Shown here piece after piece: positions 8,740 through 16,564 of a DNA stretch of 64,000 nucleotides. The stretch is from Synechococcus sp. HK05 (GTDB lineage Bacteria; Cyanobacteriota; Cyanobacteriia; PCC-6307; Cyanobiaceae). The stretch covers positions 248,001 to 312,000 of the forward strand of contig NZ_JAHRXJ010000004.1 of the NCBI RefSeq assembly GCF_019104765.1, read 5' to 3'. Each line of letters begins with the position of its first letter. Position 1 is the stretch's first letter. The notes under the pieces were generated by a model. The model made no database searches, was not told where the DNA came from, and worked only from the letters and a program-made list of their open reading frames with translations. Both the position numbers and the translations under genes were made by a program.

Positions 8740-9315
8740 TTGCCGCTGGCAGCCGTTGCCCTACTGGCCCAAACCAGCACGGCCATCGTGATCTCCATCG
8801 GCGACGGCGACAGTCTGCGCGTGCGAGAAGGCAGCCGAATCCTCAACGTGCGCCTGGCCTGCATCGATGCGCCAGAGACCAGTCAGGCACCCCATGGCGC
8901 CAGCGCCCGAGCCCAGTTACAAGCTCTGGCTCCAGTGGGAACAGCGGTTGAGCTGCGTATCAAGGCCAGCGATCGCTATGGGCGCTCCGTGGCGGAGCTG
9001 AGCCGCAACGGCCGGAACCTCAACCAGGCCCTGGTGGCATCCGGTGCAGCGTTTGTCTATTGGCAGTACATCCAGGGCTGCGACCGGCAGACCTACAGCC
9101 GCCTGGAGAAGGAGGCGCGGCTCAAACGCATGGGCATCTGGGGAGTGAGCAGTGGATTGACACGCCCTTGGGACTTCCGCTCAAACCAAAAAAAGCCGGG
9201 CGCAAGCAGCTCTGCACCATCACGCCGGCGGGGGGTCAAAGGATCGGCGCGGTGGTCCCTTTCTTCCCAGCTCAGGCGTCAGAGCTGGAATCACCCCAAT
9301 TCGGGCTGTGCTTGA
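8740..9315 (+). CDS. Exported thermonuclease-like nuclease (SNase fold)
   Basis: The chain begins with a hydrophobic leader (LPLAAVALLAQTSTA) followed by the OB-fold of staphylococcal-nuclease-type enzymes: ISIGDGDSLRV, VRLACIDAPETSQ, ELRIKASDRYGRSVAEL, LVASGAAFVYWQY and KRMGIWG. The Asp in GDGD, the Arg in VRLACID, and D-RYGR fit calcium binding and catalysis. The start is uncertain: TTG 8740 puts the leader first, with GGAG at 8721; ATG 8686 would overlap the HD gene. The last 40 residues are low-quality serine/arginine-rich sequence and overlap the convergent neighbour by 44 bases. Likely degrades DNA or RNA outside the cytoplasm. Confidence 0.8.
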   Translation: MPLAAVALLAQTSTAIVISIGDGDSLRVREGSRILNVRLACIDAPETSQAPHGASARAQLQALAPVGTAVELRIKASDRYGRSVAELSRNGRNLNQALVASGAAFVYWQYIQGCDRQTYSRLEKEARLKRMGIWGVSSGLTRPWDFRSNQKKPGASSSAPSRRRGVKGSARWSLSSQLRRQSWNHPNSGCA

Positions 9316-9715
9316 GAACAGCCGAGCAGAACTGCAACAGCTCCTGCGGTGTCATGTCGTGCTTGGCGTCATTGGTGCGCCAGGCGCAGATCACAAAGTT
9401 GGGTTCGGGTTCGTTGGTGCGGTGATCGATGGTGGGGAGCATCGCGTAGCGCTTCTTGCTCTCGCCCTTGCCCGTCGCCGCGTCGCGGTTGTCATAAGTG
9501 CCGATCAGCTCCCAATCGAGCCACTCGCCCGTCCAGTGGTCGTGCCCCTGTGAGGCCAGCACCGCTTCATGGATCGCCAGCCGGTACTGCTGCACATTGC
9601 CCACGCCGCCACGCTTCTGATCACGCTTGGCCAGCGTGACCGCCTTGCGCTGCACCCAGCCGGGGTAGGTGCCTTTCGCAGCATCGGGCATCCAGTCGGG
9701 GGCGGGGGTGCTCAT
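9272..9715 (-). CDS. Conserved hypothetical protein, possibly HNH-like, 147 aa
   Basis: The sequence shows WVQRKAVTLAKRDQKRG, YRLAIHEAVLASQGHDHWTGE, WLDWELIGTYDN, LPTIDHRTNEPEPNFVICAWRTNDAKHDM. I recall similar proteins scattered in bacteria, and the D-H pair in PTIDH, the TGE turn and the T-N-D-A-K segment are compatible with an HNH-type nuclease core. That assignment is inference, since the classical zinc cysteines are absent. It starts at a clear ATG and its 3' end overlaps the thermonuclease gene on the other strand. Patchy distribution would suit an accessory gene. Confidence 0.6.
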   Translation of the reverse strand: MSTPAPDWMPDAAKGTYPGWVQRKAVTLAKRDQKRGGVGNVQQYRLAIHEAVLASQGHDHWTGEWLDWELIGTYDNRDAATGKGESKKRYAMLPTIDHRTNEPEPNFVICAWRTNDAKHDMTPQELLQFCSAVLKHSPNWGDSSSDA

Positions 9716-9810
9716 CGCGGCTTGGTGCGCATCACCAACGATCGTTTCACTGCGGGCGGTTCTTCTGTACCCACCGGCTCGTGCCGCACCACGCCGAGCA
9801 ACGCGGCAGG

Positions 9811-9830
9811 ATGTAACGAATTCGTTACAT
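9811..9830. promoter_or_regulatory. Perfect 20-base palindrome (candidate operator)
   Basis: ATGTAACGAATTCGTTACAT is its own reverse complement over all 20 bases. Its last two bases are the first two of the ATG at 9829. A dimeric regulator bound here would cover the promoter/start region of the 9829 gene and lie 96 bases upstream of the minus-strand gene beginning at 9715. The core GTA-N10-TAC differs from the NtcA spacing of 8. Confidence 0.55.
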
Positions 9831-10098
9831 GGCTCTCATGACTGTTGGAGAGGTCTTCCTTGAGTCGCTGGTCAGCGGCGTGATCACAGAAGGCGAGATG
9901 GCCTGGATCGCCAGGCATCAGAGCTCCTTCGCCCGCCACGAGGAAGCCGTGGCCCTGCGCCTGGGCCGCCTGATCGATGAGGGGCAGGTGAATCTGGGCT
10001 GCAGGATCCCCGGCCGCGTCATCCGGCACCGACAAGTGCTGAACGACTGGATTGAGCCCCTGGGTCGGCGCCGCTCAGCGCGAGCCGCATGCGCCTGA
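9829..10098 (+). CDS. Small conserved cyanobacterial protein, 89 aa
   Basis: MTVGEVFLESLVSGVITEGE followed by MAWIARHQSSFARHEEAVALRLGRLIDEG is a predicted all-helical soluble protein of a type I have seen repeatedly in picocyanobacterial genomes, without a known function. Either ATG 9829 or ATG 9838 could be used; the second avoids placing the start inside the 20-base palindrome and begins at the conserved MTVGEVF. No signal or membrane segment. The C-terminal arginine-rich tail (GRRRSARAA) may contact nucleic acid, but that is a guess. Confidence 0.65.
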   Translation: MALMTVGEVFLESLVSGVITEGEMAWIARHQSSFARHEEAVALRLGRLIDEGQVNLGCRIPGRVIRHRQVLNDWIEPLGRRRSARAACA

Positions 10099-10228
10099 AC
10101 AAGGTTGCCCGCCGCCTGCGAGCACGAGCAGATGGGGCAGACCCGACCCAGGCGATCGGTGTGCACCACAACCAGCCCCTCAGCGCTGATCGTGGTGCCA
10201 TGGATGAACTTCCGCCATCGTGGACGGC

Positions 10229-10903
10229 ATGAACCATCCCCTGGTGTTTGTGATCGCCCCATCCGCCTCCCTTCCAGAAGGGGAGGCCAGCTGGGACGAT
10301 CTGTTGCAAGCCCAGCGCCAGGGGCCCGGCGGCGCCTTTGCCCTGCGCCTGTTCACCGCAGCGGGCACCTCTGCTGATCAGCTGGCGCAGCTGTCCTGGG
10401 AGGGCGAGCTTGATGCGCAGAACGCCGGCCAAAGCCGCCGGATGATCTGCGATGCAGTGGTGCCTCAGTTCGACCCGCGCAGCAATGCCATCGGGGTGTA
10501 TCAGCGGGCGGCCGACTCCGATCGCTTCCACTGCCTCGATCGCTTCCCCCTGATCGACGCCAGCAACGAAACCTGCTGGTTTTATCCCACCCACGACGGC
10601 TCCTTTCTCAGCTGGGAGCGAGCACTGACCCTCACCCTGAAGCCAGGCATGGTGGCGGCGGAAGCCCAACCCAAAGCACCGAGCCACTACGAGCGCAGCC
10701 AGCTCACCCTGCTCTGGAGTCTCCTGGCCGACGACGCCAGCCTCACCTGCGTTGGCCTCACCTACGGCGGGCAGCGCATCGAATGGCCCCAGGCCCACAG
10801 CCAGCCGGAGCCGATGGCCACCTGGAGCCTGTTCACGGTCGACACCCAAGCCGATGTGGCCCTCACGGTGGAGGCATTGCAGACGGTGTTTGCCAACGCA
10901 TGA
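10229..10903 (+). CDS. Hypothetical protein, 224 aa
   Basis: A soluble protein of unknown role starting MNHPLVFVIAPSASLPEGEA. Visible segments include GGAFALRLFTAAG, MICDAVVPQFDPRS, DRFPLIDASNETCWFYPTHDGSFLSWE and ATWSLFTVDTQADVAL, with no recognised catalytic motif. GTG 10220 is an alternative start. Its stop overlaps the next gene's start in ATGA, so it is translationally coupled to the PAP/fibrillin protein. Confidence 0.65.
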   Translation: MNHPLVFVIAPSASLPEGEASWDDLLQAQRQGPGGAFALRLFTAAGTSADQLAQLSWEGELDAQNAGQSRRMICDAVVPQFDPRSNAIGVYQRAADSDRFHCLDRFPLIDASNETCWFYPTHDGSFLSWERALTLTLKPGMVAAEAQPKAPSHYERSQLTLLWSLLADDASLTCVGLTYGGQRIEWPQAHSQPEPMATWSLFTVDTQADVALTVEALQTVFANA

Positions 10904-11493
10904 GCGAGGCCCCTGAGCAACAACGCCTGGAACTGCTGCAGCTGCTGCAACAAGAACCCCGCGGTAGTGCCAATCGCCATGGGGATCGCATCCGGGCTCT
11001 GATCGACGCTCTTGAGCAGGCGCAACCGGCCGATCTCTCCAGGCCGGAAGCACTGCAGCAGCTGGAAGGAGTATGGGAACTGCGCTGGAGCAGCAGCAGC
11101 CAGCCCTATCTGGCGGTGGCACCCTGGCTCGAAAACCTGCAGTGCCTCTCGCCATCGCAGGGGCGCGGGATGAACCTGTTGCGGCTGGGGGGCCCGCTCG
11201 CAGCCGTGGCCGGCATCGCCGTGGAGGCCTCCATCGCGGTGGTGCAGGCGGAGCAGTCACCGAGCCAGCGGGTGGAGGTGCGCTTTCGCCGCGGGGGCTG
11301 GCTCGGGCCAGCCCTTGGCTCCAACCGATTGCAATGGCTGCGCAGCGTGAACCAGAGCTTCCCTGCCTGGCTCGACATCACCGTGCTCGACGCAAACCTG
11401 CGCGTCTGCCGCGGCAATGCCGGCACCGTGTTTGCACTCACACGCCGCCAGGATCTCAACCTGGCGGATCTGCTGCTGACGCCCCAGAACTGA
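10900..11493 (+). CDS. PAP/fibrillin-family protein, 197 aa
   Basis: Plastid-lipid-associated (fibrillin) proteins are lipocalin-like proteins of thylakoids and lipid bodies. The diagnostic strand LEGVWELRWSSSSQPYLAVAPWLENLQ follows an N-terminal helix (LLQLLQQEPRGSANRHGDRIRALIDALE), and later strands RVEVRFRRGGWLGP, WLDITVLDANLRVCRGNAGTVFALTRR complete the beta barrel with the usual D-x-x-L-R-v-x-R-G-x-x-G ending. No transit or signal peptide is seen, as in other cyanobacterial members. It overlaps the preceding gene (ATGA) and its 3' end overlaps a convergent gene by 38 bases. Likely thylakoid-peripheral by homology. Confidence 0.85.
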   Translation: MSEAPEQQRLELLQLLQQEPRGSANRHGDRIRALIDALEQAQPADLSRPEALQQLEGVWELRWSSSSQPYLAVAPWLENLQCLSPSQGRGMNLLRLGGPLAAVAGIAVEASIAVVQAEQSPSQRVEVRFRRGGWLGPALGSNRLQWLRSVNQSFPAWLDITVLDANLRVCRGNAGTVFALTRRQDLNLADLLLTPQN

Positions 11494-11821
11494 GCGAGGC
11501 GAACACCTGCTCTATTGAAGTCAGGTCGAAATCAGTGTTCGTGAGCACGGCCGTCTCAAAGTCTTCCTGGAAATCAGAGAGGCTCTGCAGAATCTGCTCC
11601 GCCGTGCCCTCGCCCGGCATCGGCGCCGCGGATCGGCCCTGATCGTCGCGGGAAAAGATCCGCCAGAACGCCAGCACCGATTGCTGCCCAGGTGTGAGCG
11701 ACTGCGAACCGAGGGTCCACGGGTGAAGCGCGGCGAGCTGCTTCACCTGCTGCCAGCTGGGGTGATCGGCAAAGCCGGCATCCACCGCCGACAGCGCCGC
11801 CAGAAAGTCGTCGTCGCTCAT
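11456..11821 (-). CDS. Hypothetical acidic protein, 121 aa
   Basis: MSDDDFLAALSAVDAGFADHPSW begins a small acidic, mostly helical protein ending in a serine-rich tail. No motif, signal or membrane segment is recognised. Its ATG overlaps the stop of the upstream membrane protein by one base (TGATG), so the pair form an operon read leftward. The tail overlaps the PAP/fibrillin gene on the other strand. Confidence 0.65.
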   Translation of the reverse strand: MSDDDFLAALSAVDAGFADHPSWQQVKQLAALHPWTLGSQSLTPGQQSVLAFWRIFSRDDQGRSAAPMPGEGTAEQILQSLSDFQEDFETAVLTNTDFDLTSIEQVFASLSSGASAADPPG

Positions 11822-12090
11822 CACTCTTCGCGCTTGTTGGCCAAGCCGCCATTGCAGTAATTCACAGCCAAGGCGGGCCGCTCAGCCTCCGGCAGGTTGG
11901 GGATGTTGCGCTCCAACCAACCCAGGCTCGCGTTGTAGCACTTGTTCCAGCGCGAGGATTCACCAGCGATCGGCCCAAGCGACAGCGCGATCGACACAGA
12001 GCTGGCGGTGGCAATCAGAGCCAGCACCGGGAACAGATGGGCATTGATCATCTCGCGCACGGTGAGCTTGCGTCCGTCGTGATCAGCCAT
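11821..12090 (-). CDS. Small membrane-anchored hypothetical protein, 89 aa
   Basis: The ATG at 12090 gives MADHDGRKLTVREMINAHLF, then one hydrophobic helix (FPVLALIATASSVSIALSL) and a short exported or lumenal part with two cysteines (WNKCYNASLGW, AVNYCNGGLANK). The longer open frame upstream is poor sequence, so this start is favoured. It is coupled to the downstream acidic protein. Function unknown. Confidence 0.65.
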   Translation of the reverse strand: MADHDGRKLTVREMINAHLFPVLALIATASSVSIALSLGPIAGESSRWNKCYNASLGWLERNIPNLPEAERPALAVNYCNGGLANKREE

Positions 12091-12211
12091 GGCCGTGGGT
12101 GCTGCAACTGCGCGCACTCTGGCGCTCTCCTCGCATCCACGCACCCTCTTGTCATCAGCTAACGGAGCTCCTCCGGGGGCTTGGGATCCTCCGCTCAAGG
12201 TCTTGGCGTGA

Positions 12212-12514
12212 CTACTGCCCGGCAGGAGTGAAGTCGAGCACCAGATCACCGGCAGCGTCGCGCTCAATCACAAACAGGAAGCCATCCACCGTTCCGCTCC
12301 AGCTGCCTTCCTCAGGATCGGCGCTTTCCCCAAACTGCTGAGACACCTCGTGATCAAACAGCTGCTCGAACACATGGGCGGCCACGATCGCCGCCTGGTG
12401 TTCATCCATCTCATCGAGTTCGTGGGGCTCCACCGCGCAACCCTCGAGCATCTCGGCATCGAGCACATTGCCGCTGCCGAGATCCGCCACGAGAGCCTGC
12501 AGTGCGTCGTCCAT
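12212..12514 (-). CDS. Hypothetical acidic protein, 100 aa
   Basis: MDDALQALVADLGSGNVLDAEML starts a highly acidic soluble protein; the second half forms beta-like segments (SWSGTVDGFLFVIERDAAGDLVLDFTPAG). No domain recognised. It sits between two other leftward genes with gaps of 121 and 51 bases and may be separately expressed. The reading frame extends 15 codons upstream, but the family-like sequence begins at ATG 12514. Confidence 0.6.
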   Translation of the reverse strand: MDDALQALVADLGSGNVLDAEMLEGCAVEPHELDEMDEHQAAIVAAHVFEQLFDHEVSQQFGESADPEEGSWSGTVDGFLFVIERDAAGDLVLDFTPAGQ

Positions 12515-12565
12515 CAATCCGAAGCTCCTGCGTCCATGCTGAATCCAGACCAGCGCCACGGCAAC

Positions 12566-13222
12566 TCAGGGCGTGCAGGGCCCATTGGCGCTGACCACCA
12601 CCTCATCGCCCAGCTTCACCGAGCTGAGCAAGCTATTGAGCACAGGCTCGGCCACATTCACGCAGCCGCCCGTCACCTTCTGGCCAATGCGCTGATCATT
12701 GTTGCTGCCGTGGATGGCGAAGCTGTACCAGCGGAACTTGCCGTCGTAAGTGTTGAACTTGAACGGCTGCTTCACGCTGTTCACCGGCGCAAGGCTCACA
12801 TAGCCGATGCCGTATTCACCCACTTCGCCATCACCGCTGAAGTCGATCGCGTTCATGCTCTTGAACAGTGATGCCTTCAGCTCCGCTTCGCTCTTGCCGG
12901 ATTGCTTGATCAGCGCCGGATCCATTTCAAAGCGATTGTTGCTGAGAATCGCATTCACCTTGAACGTGCCCAGGGGCGTGTAGCCCTCTTCAAAGCGGCT
13001 ACCGGCGCAGGTCACGCCAAGCCGTCCGTACCCCACCTTGAAGATGGTGCGGTCGTTGCCCAAGGGCAACACGCCAAAACTTTTGGAGGGGTCCTTCAGA
13101 TCGAGCTCGATCCGGACCGGCCCAGATAGGGGCTTGGGCCCTGGCTTCTCGGGCTTGCTCGAGGTGCAGCTGCTCACCACCAAGGCCAGACCCACCAGGC
13201 CTAAAGACGAGAGTCGGCGCAT
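12566..13222 (-). CDS. L,D-transpeptidase-like (YkuD) lipoprotein, 218 aa
   Basis: YkuD-fold enzymes cross-link peptidoglycan or attach proteins to it through a cysteine nucleophile. The N-terminus MRRLSSLGLVGLALVVSSC is a lipoprotein signal with the lipidated cysteine at residue 19. The catalytic region FAIHGSNNDQRIGQKVTGGCVNV near residues 175-200 keeps the conserved His in IHGS and the Cys-Gly pattern TGGCVN. The domain is larger than minimal YkuD, with an insertion containing FDFSGDGE-type acidic residues. Acts in the periplasm by inference. Upstream in-frame ATG at 13258 is disfavoured because the signal begins at 13222. Confidence 0.8.
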   Translation of the reverse strand: MRRLSSLGLVGLALVVSSCTSSKPEKPGPKPLSGPVRIELDLKDPSKSFGVLPLGNDRTIFKVGYGRLGVTCAGSRFEEGYTPLGTFKVNAILSNNRFEMDPALIKQSGKSEAELKASLFKSMNAIDFSGDGEVGEYGIGYVSLAPVNSVKQPFKFNTYDGKFRWYSFAIHGSNNDQRIGQKVTGGCVNVAEPVLNSLLSSVKLGDEVVVSANGPCTP

Positions 13223-13288
13223 CAGGGCTTGGCAGCGTCGCGCCCATGATGCCGGCACGTGGCCAAAAGCGCCCCCGCCATGACAGCA

Positions 13289-13838
13289 CTACGACGCTGT
13301 CACCAACAAGCCATCCCGCGGGCTCGGGCTGGGGATCAGCGCCAGGCTGAGGTCTTGATCCGGAACCAGCTGCAGCGCAACCTGCTGCAGCAAGCCCACC
13401 GCCATCAAACGGATCTCCAGTTCCGCCAGGGCTTTACCTAGGCACACCCGTTCACCGCCGCCGAAGGGCAACAGCGTGAGCCCGTGATCGGGTTCCAGGT
13501 GCCGCTGAAAACAGCTGCCCCACCAACCGGCGCCGGGCGCGGTGGTCGGCGCCGTTGCGATTGGCCAGCGAACGGCTCCCCAGCAGCTGCCGCACACTCT
13601 CCGGCCACCAGCCCTCGGTGCCGTCGCTCTGGCTGAACAGATCGCTGATCGCCCGCTCACCGCGGATGAACACCAGCTGCTGGCCCAGCAACTTGGTTTC
13701 AAACACATCGCCGAGCGGCTCAAAGCGCGTGAGCGCGAAATCGGCATCGCGGAAGAAGGCCAACGCCTCCAGCACCCCGCTGACAGCGCCACTGTTTGGC
13801 AGCGGCCGCCCACTCAGGCCCTCGGGTTCACCAGCCAT
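13289..13838 (-). pseudogene. Cytochrome P450 remnant, internally deleted and frameshifted
   Basis: Two pieces of one P450 lie in different frames. The N-terminal piece from ATG 13838 reads LGDVFETKLLGQQLVFIRGE and LLGSRSLANRNGADHRARRRL, matching the beta1/helix-C region of CYP120-like enzymes. It then runs directly into the C-terminal piece with HLEPDHGLTLLPFGGGERVCLGKALAELEIRL, the heme-binding FGGGxRxCxG loop. About 270-290 codons that normally lie between them are absent. The frame changes at about 13505. The heme cysteine survives, but helices D-K do not, so no functional P450 can be made. Confidence 0.85.
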
Positions 13839-13975
13839 GGCACTGACCCTAAATGGGGTAGTGGCCGCCGTGCGACTCACAGGAGACTGCAACCATCAGG
13901 ACACGAGGACAAGGCGATGACCTGCCTCAGACCGCCCAGCCCAGATCCAACCGAACCTGCCTGGGATCCACCTGC

Positions 13976-14125
13976 ATGAAGTGGACCCCCAGCGGAGAGC
14001 TCTCCGAGCTGGACCTCCACACCATCCTCGAGCGGCTGGCCCGCGTGGATCCCAATCTGGCTGGATCAGAAGATGCCGAGGGTCTTTTTCTTGCAGTACC
14101 CAGCGCCGATGTTCATCCAGCCTGA
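13976..14125 (+). CDS. Possible 49-aa peptide
   Basis: ATG 13976 opens MKWTPSGELSELDLHTILER followed by LARVDPNLAGSEDAEG, a plausible acidic helical peptide. Its last 60 bases lie on the opposite strand of the GAGYC-motif gene at 14066. No homology is recognised. It could be the 5' fragment of a lost gene; existence as a protein is uncertain. Confidence 0.25.
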   Translation: MKWTPSGELSELDLHTILERLARVDPNLAGSEDAEGLFLAVPSADVHPA

Positions 14126-14326
14126 GGGGCAGGCCTTCCCGTCTGTGGGCTGCACCTGGTAGTAGATCGGCGAATAGCAGCTCTGCTTGAGGTCGTTCAC
14201 GTAGCCGAGCGGGCACTGGTCATAGCCAGGCAGCTTGGGAATCCGGTTCTGCGCCATGGCTGCACCGGCACTCAACAACGGTGCACCCGCGAGGGTGATG
14301 GCTGCGGCAATACGGAGCGAGCTCAC
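14066..14326 (-). CDS. Exported protein with CPxG-x8-C units, 86 aa
   Basis: A GTG start gives a signal peptide (SSLRIAAAITLAGAPLLSAGAAMAQ) with a likely cut after AMA. The mature part has two 13-residue cysteine units: C38-C50 (CPLGYVNDLKQSC), which has lost the GAGY end, and C66-C78 (CPSGWMNIGAGYC), which matches the unit of the 7839 and 18580 proteins. The cysteine spacing is the same in both, consistent with two disulfide loops. No ribosome binding site is clear ahead of GTG 14326. Function unknown; exported by inference. Confidence 0.7.
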   Translation of the reverse strand: MSSLRIAAAITLAGAPLLSAGAAMAQNRIPKLPGYDQCPLGYVNDLKQSCYSPIYYQVQPTDGKACPSGWMNIGAGYCKKKTLGIF

Positions 14327-14378
14327 CGGTAATCAGGCAACTCGATGCACCCTAAGCAGATGCTGAAAAGCTGTCAGG

Positions 14379-14612
14379 ATGCATCCCATGACCTATTCCG
14401 TGCTCAGCCACGACGCTTGGGGCAGCGCCAATGTGGGCAGCTTTCCCAGCTTGGAGCAGGCCCGTGAGGTGTTCCAGGCCCTGCAGAACGACCGTTGGTT
14501 CCTCGCAGACGGCACGGTGCGGGGCCTCTCAATCGTCGAAACCAGCTCCGGCGCTGAGGCCCTCACAGCCGATGCCCGCACCGTGGAGCGCTTCAGCTTC
14601 CCGCCGGCCTGA
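14379..14612 (+). CDS. Small hypothetical protein, 77 aa
   Basis: MTYSVLSHDAWGSANVGSFP then SLEQAREVFQALQNDRWFLADGTVRGLSIVETS reads like a compact alpha/beta domain that binds or mimics a short regulatory fold. ATG 14388 (MTYSV) is an alternative to ATG 14379. It is divergent from the exported gene at 14326 with 52 bases between. No named family recognised. Confidence 0.6.
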   Translation: MHPMTYSVLSHDAWGSANVGSFPSLEQAREVFQALQNDRWFLADGTVRGLSIVETSSGAEALTADARTVERFSFPPA

Positions 14613-14709
14613 AGATTGCTGAAGCAATCCTTAAAACAGTTGGATTGAACACCGTTAGATCTGCCCAACTTGCATCAGGGTGTCGTTTCAAGAGAAGACC
14701 GGGGGTGCG

Positions 14710-14934
14710 ATGGATCGGATTTATCGGCTGATTGATGCCTGCTTTGAGCCCCATCAGCAGCTCGATGATTGCTATTCCAGCCTCGATGAGGCGATCACTG
14801 ATGCGGTGACGTGGCTGCAACAGATCTGCGCCGAACCGCAGCAACAGCTCATCGGCGTTGAGGTGTGCGCCGCCAATGGCGACTGGCGCACCTGCCGGCT
14901 CCCCACGCAGCTGATCTGCAACCTGCCCAACTGA
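14710..14934 (+). CDS. Small hypothetical protein, 74 aa
   Basis: MDRIYRLIDACFEPHQQLDD followed by CYSSLDEAITDAVTWLQQICAEP is a short, probably helical protein of a style common in picocyanobacteria. The ATG at 14710 has GGGGG about nine bases ahead; a GTG at 14680 in frame is the longer alternative. Three cysteines lie without a metal-binding spacing. Converges with the membrane protein at 14940 after five bases. Confidence 0.6.
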   Translation: MDRIYRLIDACFEPHQQLDDCYSSLDEAITDAVTWLQQICAEPQQQLIGVEVCAANGDWRTCRLPTQLICNLPN

Positions 14935-14939
14935 GCCGT

Positions 14940-15154
14940 TCAGCTGGCGTCAGGCTTCGTCCAGTAGCGGTACAACCAAACGCCGCCGCCGCCCCAGAGC
15001 AGCGTCCACAACACAAAGGTGGTGGCAGTGCCGAGTTGCCCGGTTTCGAGCGAATACACGCCGGCCTGGATCAAGCCCGCATCAATCAAGGAGCCACCGA
15101 TCCCCCAGCCCAGCACCCAGGTGAGCAGAAAGCCGATGGCCTGAAGATTGGTGG

Positions 15155-15158
<4 letters not shown>
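14940..15158 (-). CDS. Two-helix membrane protein coupled to superoxide dismutase, 72 aa
   Basis: MTTNLQAIGFLLTWVLGWGIG followed by GSLIDAGLIQAGVY and TATTFVLWTLLWGGGGVWLYRYW gives two predicted membrane helices with a short polar C-terminus. Its ATG overlaps the stop of the sod gene (ATGA), so it is translated from the same message. Role unknown; the coupling suggests an envelope or thylakoid protein expressed with the exported dismutase. Confidence 0.75.
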
Positions 15159-15844
<686 letters not shown>

Positions 15845-15921
15845 CCATCCACCATCAGATCAGCCCAGCCTGGCAGCTTCACGCAACCCGCTGCCGGCTT
15901 CGACAGAGTGGGGATCCAGCC

Positions 15922-16167
15922 ATGGCGGCCATGCTCCTCTTCAATCCCTTCTGCCCGATCAGTGCAGCCCGGATCGCCGGCCTGAAGGCCACCGTGATGC
16001 TGCTGTTGGTGATGCTGATCAAATCGAAGCTGCTGCGCGTGAAGATGTCGCTGCTTGGATCCCTGCTGGGGCTGTTGATGCTCACGGGCTTCCTGATCAG
16101 CACCGGCCTGCTCACCGTGGTGGCCGGGGGTGCCGTGCTCTATGCCGCCAGCCAGAAGCGCGGATGA
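15922..16167 (+). CDS. Two-helix membrane hypothetical protein, 81 aa
   Basis: MAAMLLFNPFCPISAARIAG leads into a first hydrophobic helix (LKATVMLLLVMLI) and, after a basic turn KSKLLRVK, a second long one (SLLGSLLGLLMLTGFLISTGLLTVVAGGAVLYAA). The stop overlaps the following gene's ATG (ATGA), which supports real translation. Function unknown. Confidence 0.6.
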   Translation: MAAMLLFNPFCPISAARIAGLKATVMLLLVMLIKSKLLRVKMSLLGSLLGLLMLTGFLISTGLLTVVAGGAVLYAASQKRG

Positions 16168-16361
16168 GCCAGGCCCGCCCTGCTCTTGAGGGCCTCCGCT
16201 GCGACCGCTGCCAGGCCCTGGGTCCGATCCACTACCGGGTGAGGTCGGCGTTGGCGCCCCAATGGCAACTGGTGTGCCCGCTGTGCTGGCCCACCCTGCG
16301 CGCGCAGCCCGGCTACCGCTATGGCGGCACACGCAAGGCCAATCGCCGCCGGCGCTCTTAG
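16164..16361 (+). CDS. Small zinc-ribbon-like protein, 65 aa
   Basis: Two CxxC pairs, LRCDRCQALGP and LVCPLCWPTLR, are 26 residues apart and could bind one zinc. The C-terminus is strongly basic (RYGGTRKANRRRRS), which suggests contact with RNA or DNA. The ATG overlaps the stop of the preceding membrane-protein gene. No family name recognised. Confidence 0.65.
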   Translation: MSQARPALEGLRCDRCQALGPIHYRVRSALAPQWQLVCPLCWPTLRAQPGYRYGGTRKANRRRRS

Positions 16362-16390
16362 CTAGAACCCAACAACGCTGAACGCCACCC

Positions 16391-16564
16391 ATGCCGCTCG
16401 TTCCTCGCTGGAAATACATGACGGACGACGCCAAAGCGCTCACGCGTCGCGTTGCGGTGTCGGCGTTGGCGGTGATCGGCGCCCTGGTGTTGTTGCGGGC
16501 CTTGCTGCCCTGGGTGATCGTGGGAGTGATTGCCTGGTGGATCTGGACAACCGTGAAGCGCTGA
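16391..16564 (+). CDS. Single-helix membrane protein, 57 aa
   Basis: This short gene starts at ATG 16391 and reads MPLVPRWKYMTDDAKALTRR, then a hydrophobic helix (VAVSALAVIGALVLLRALLPWVIVGVIAWWIW) and ends TTVKR. It lies 29 bases after the zinc-ribbon gene and overlaps the start of the GH57-like gene by 28 bases, so it is probably part of that transcript. Function unknown. Confidence 0.6.
   Translation: MPLVPRWKYMTDDAKALTRRVAVSALAVIGALVLLRALLPWVIVGVIAWWIWTTVKR

Noticed and set aside
10085-10225. Minus-strand peptide with LVVVHTDRLGRVCPICSCSQ
   Set aside because: Reads plausibly and has a CxxCxC cluster, but has no start codon near it and no homology I recognise; too weak to call.
10019-11260. 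413-codon open frame on the minus strand
   Set aside because: Opposite the hypothetical and PAP/fibrillin genes, which have better composition and coupled starts.
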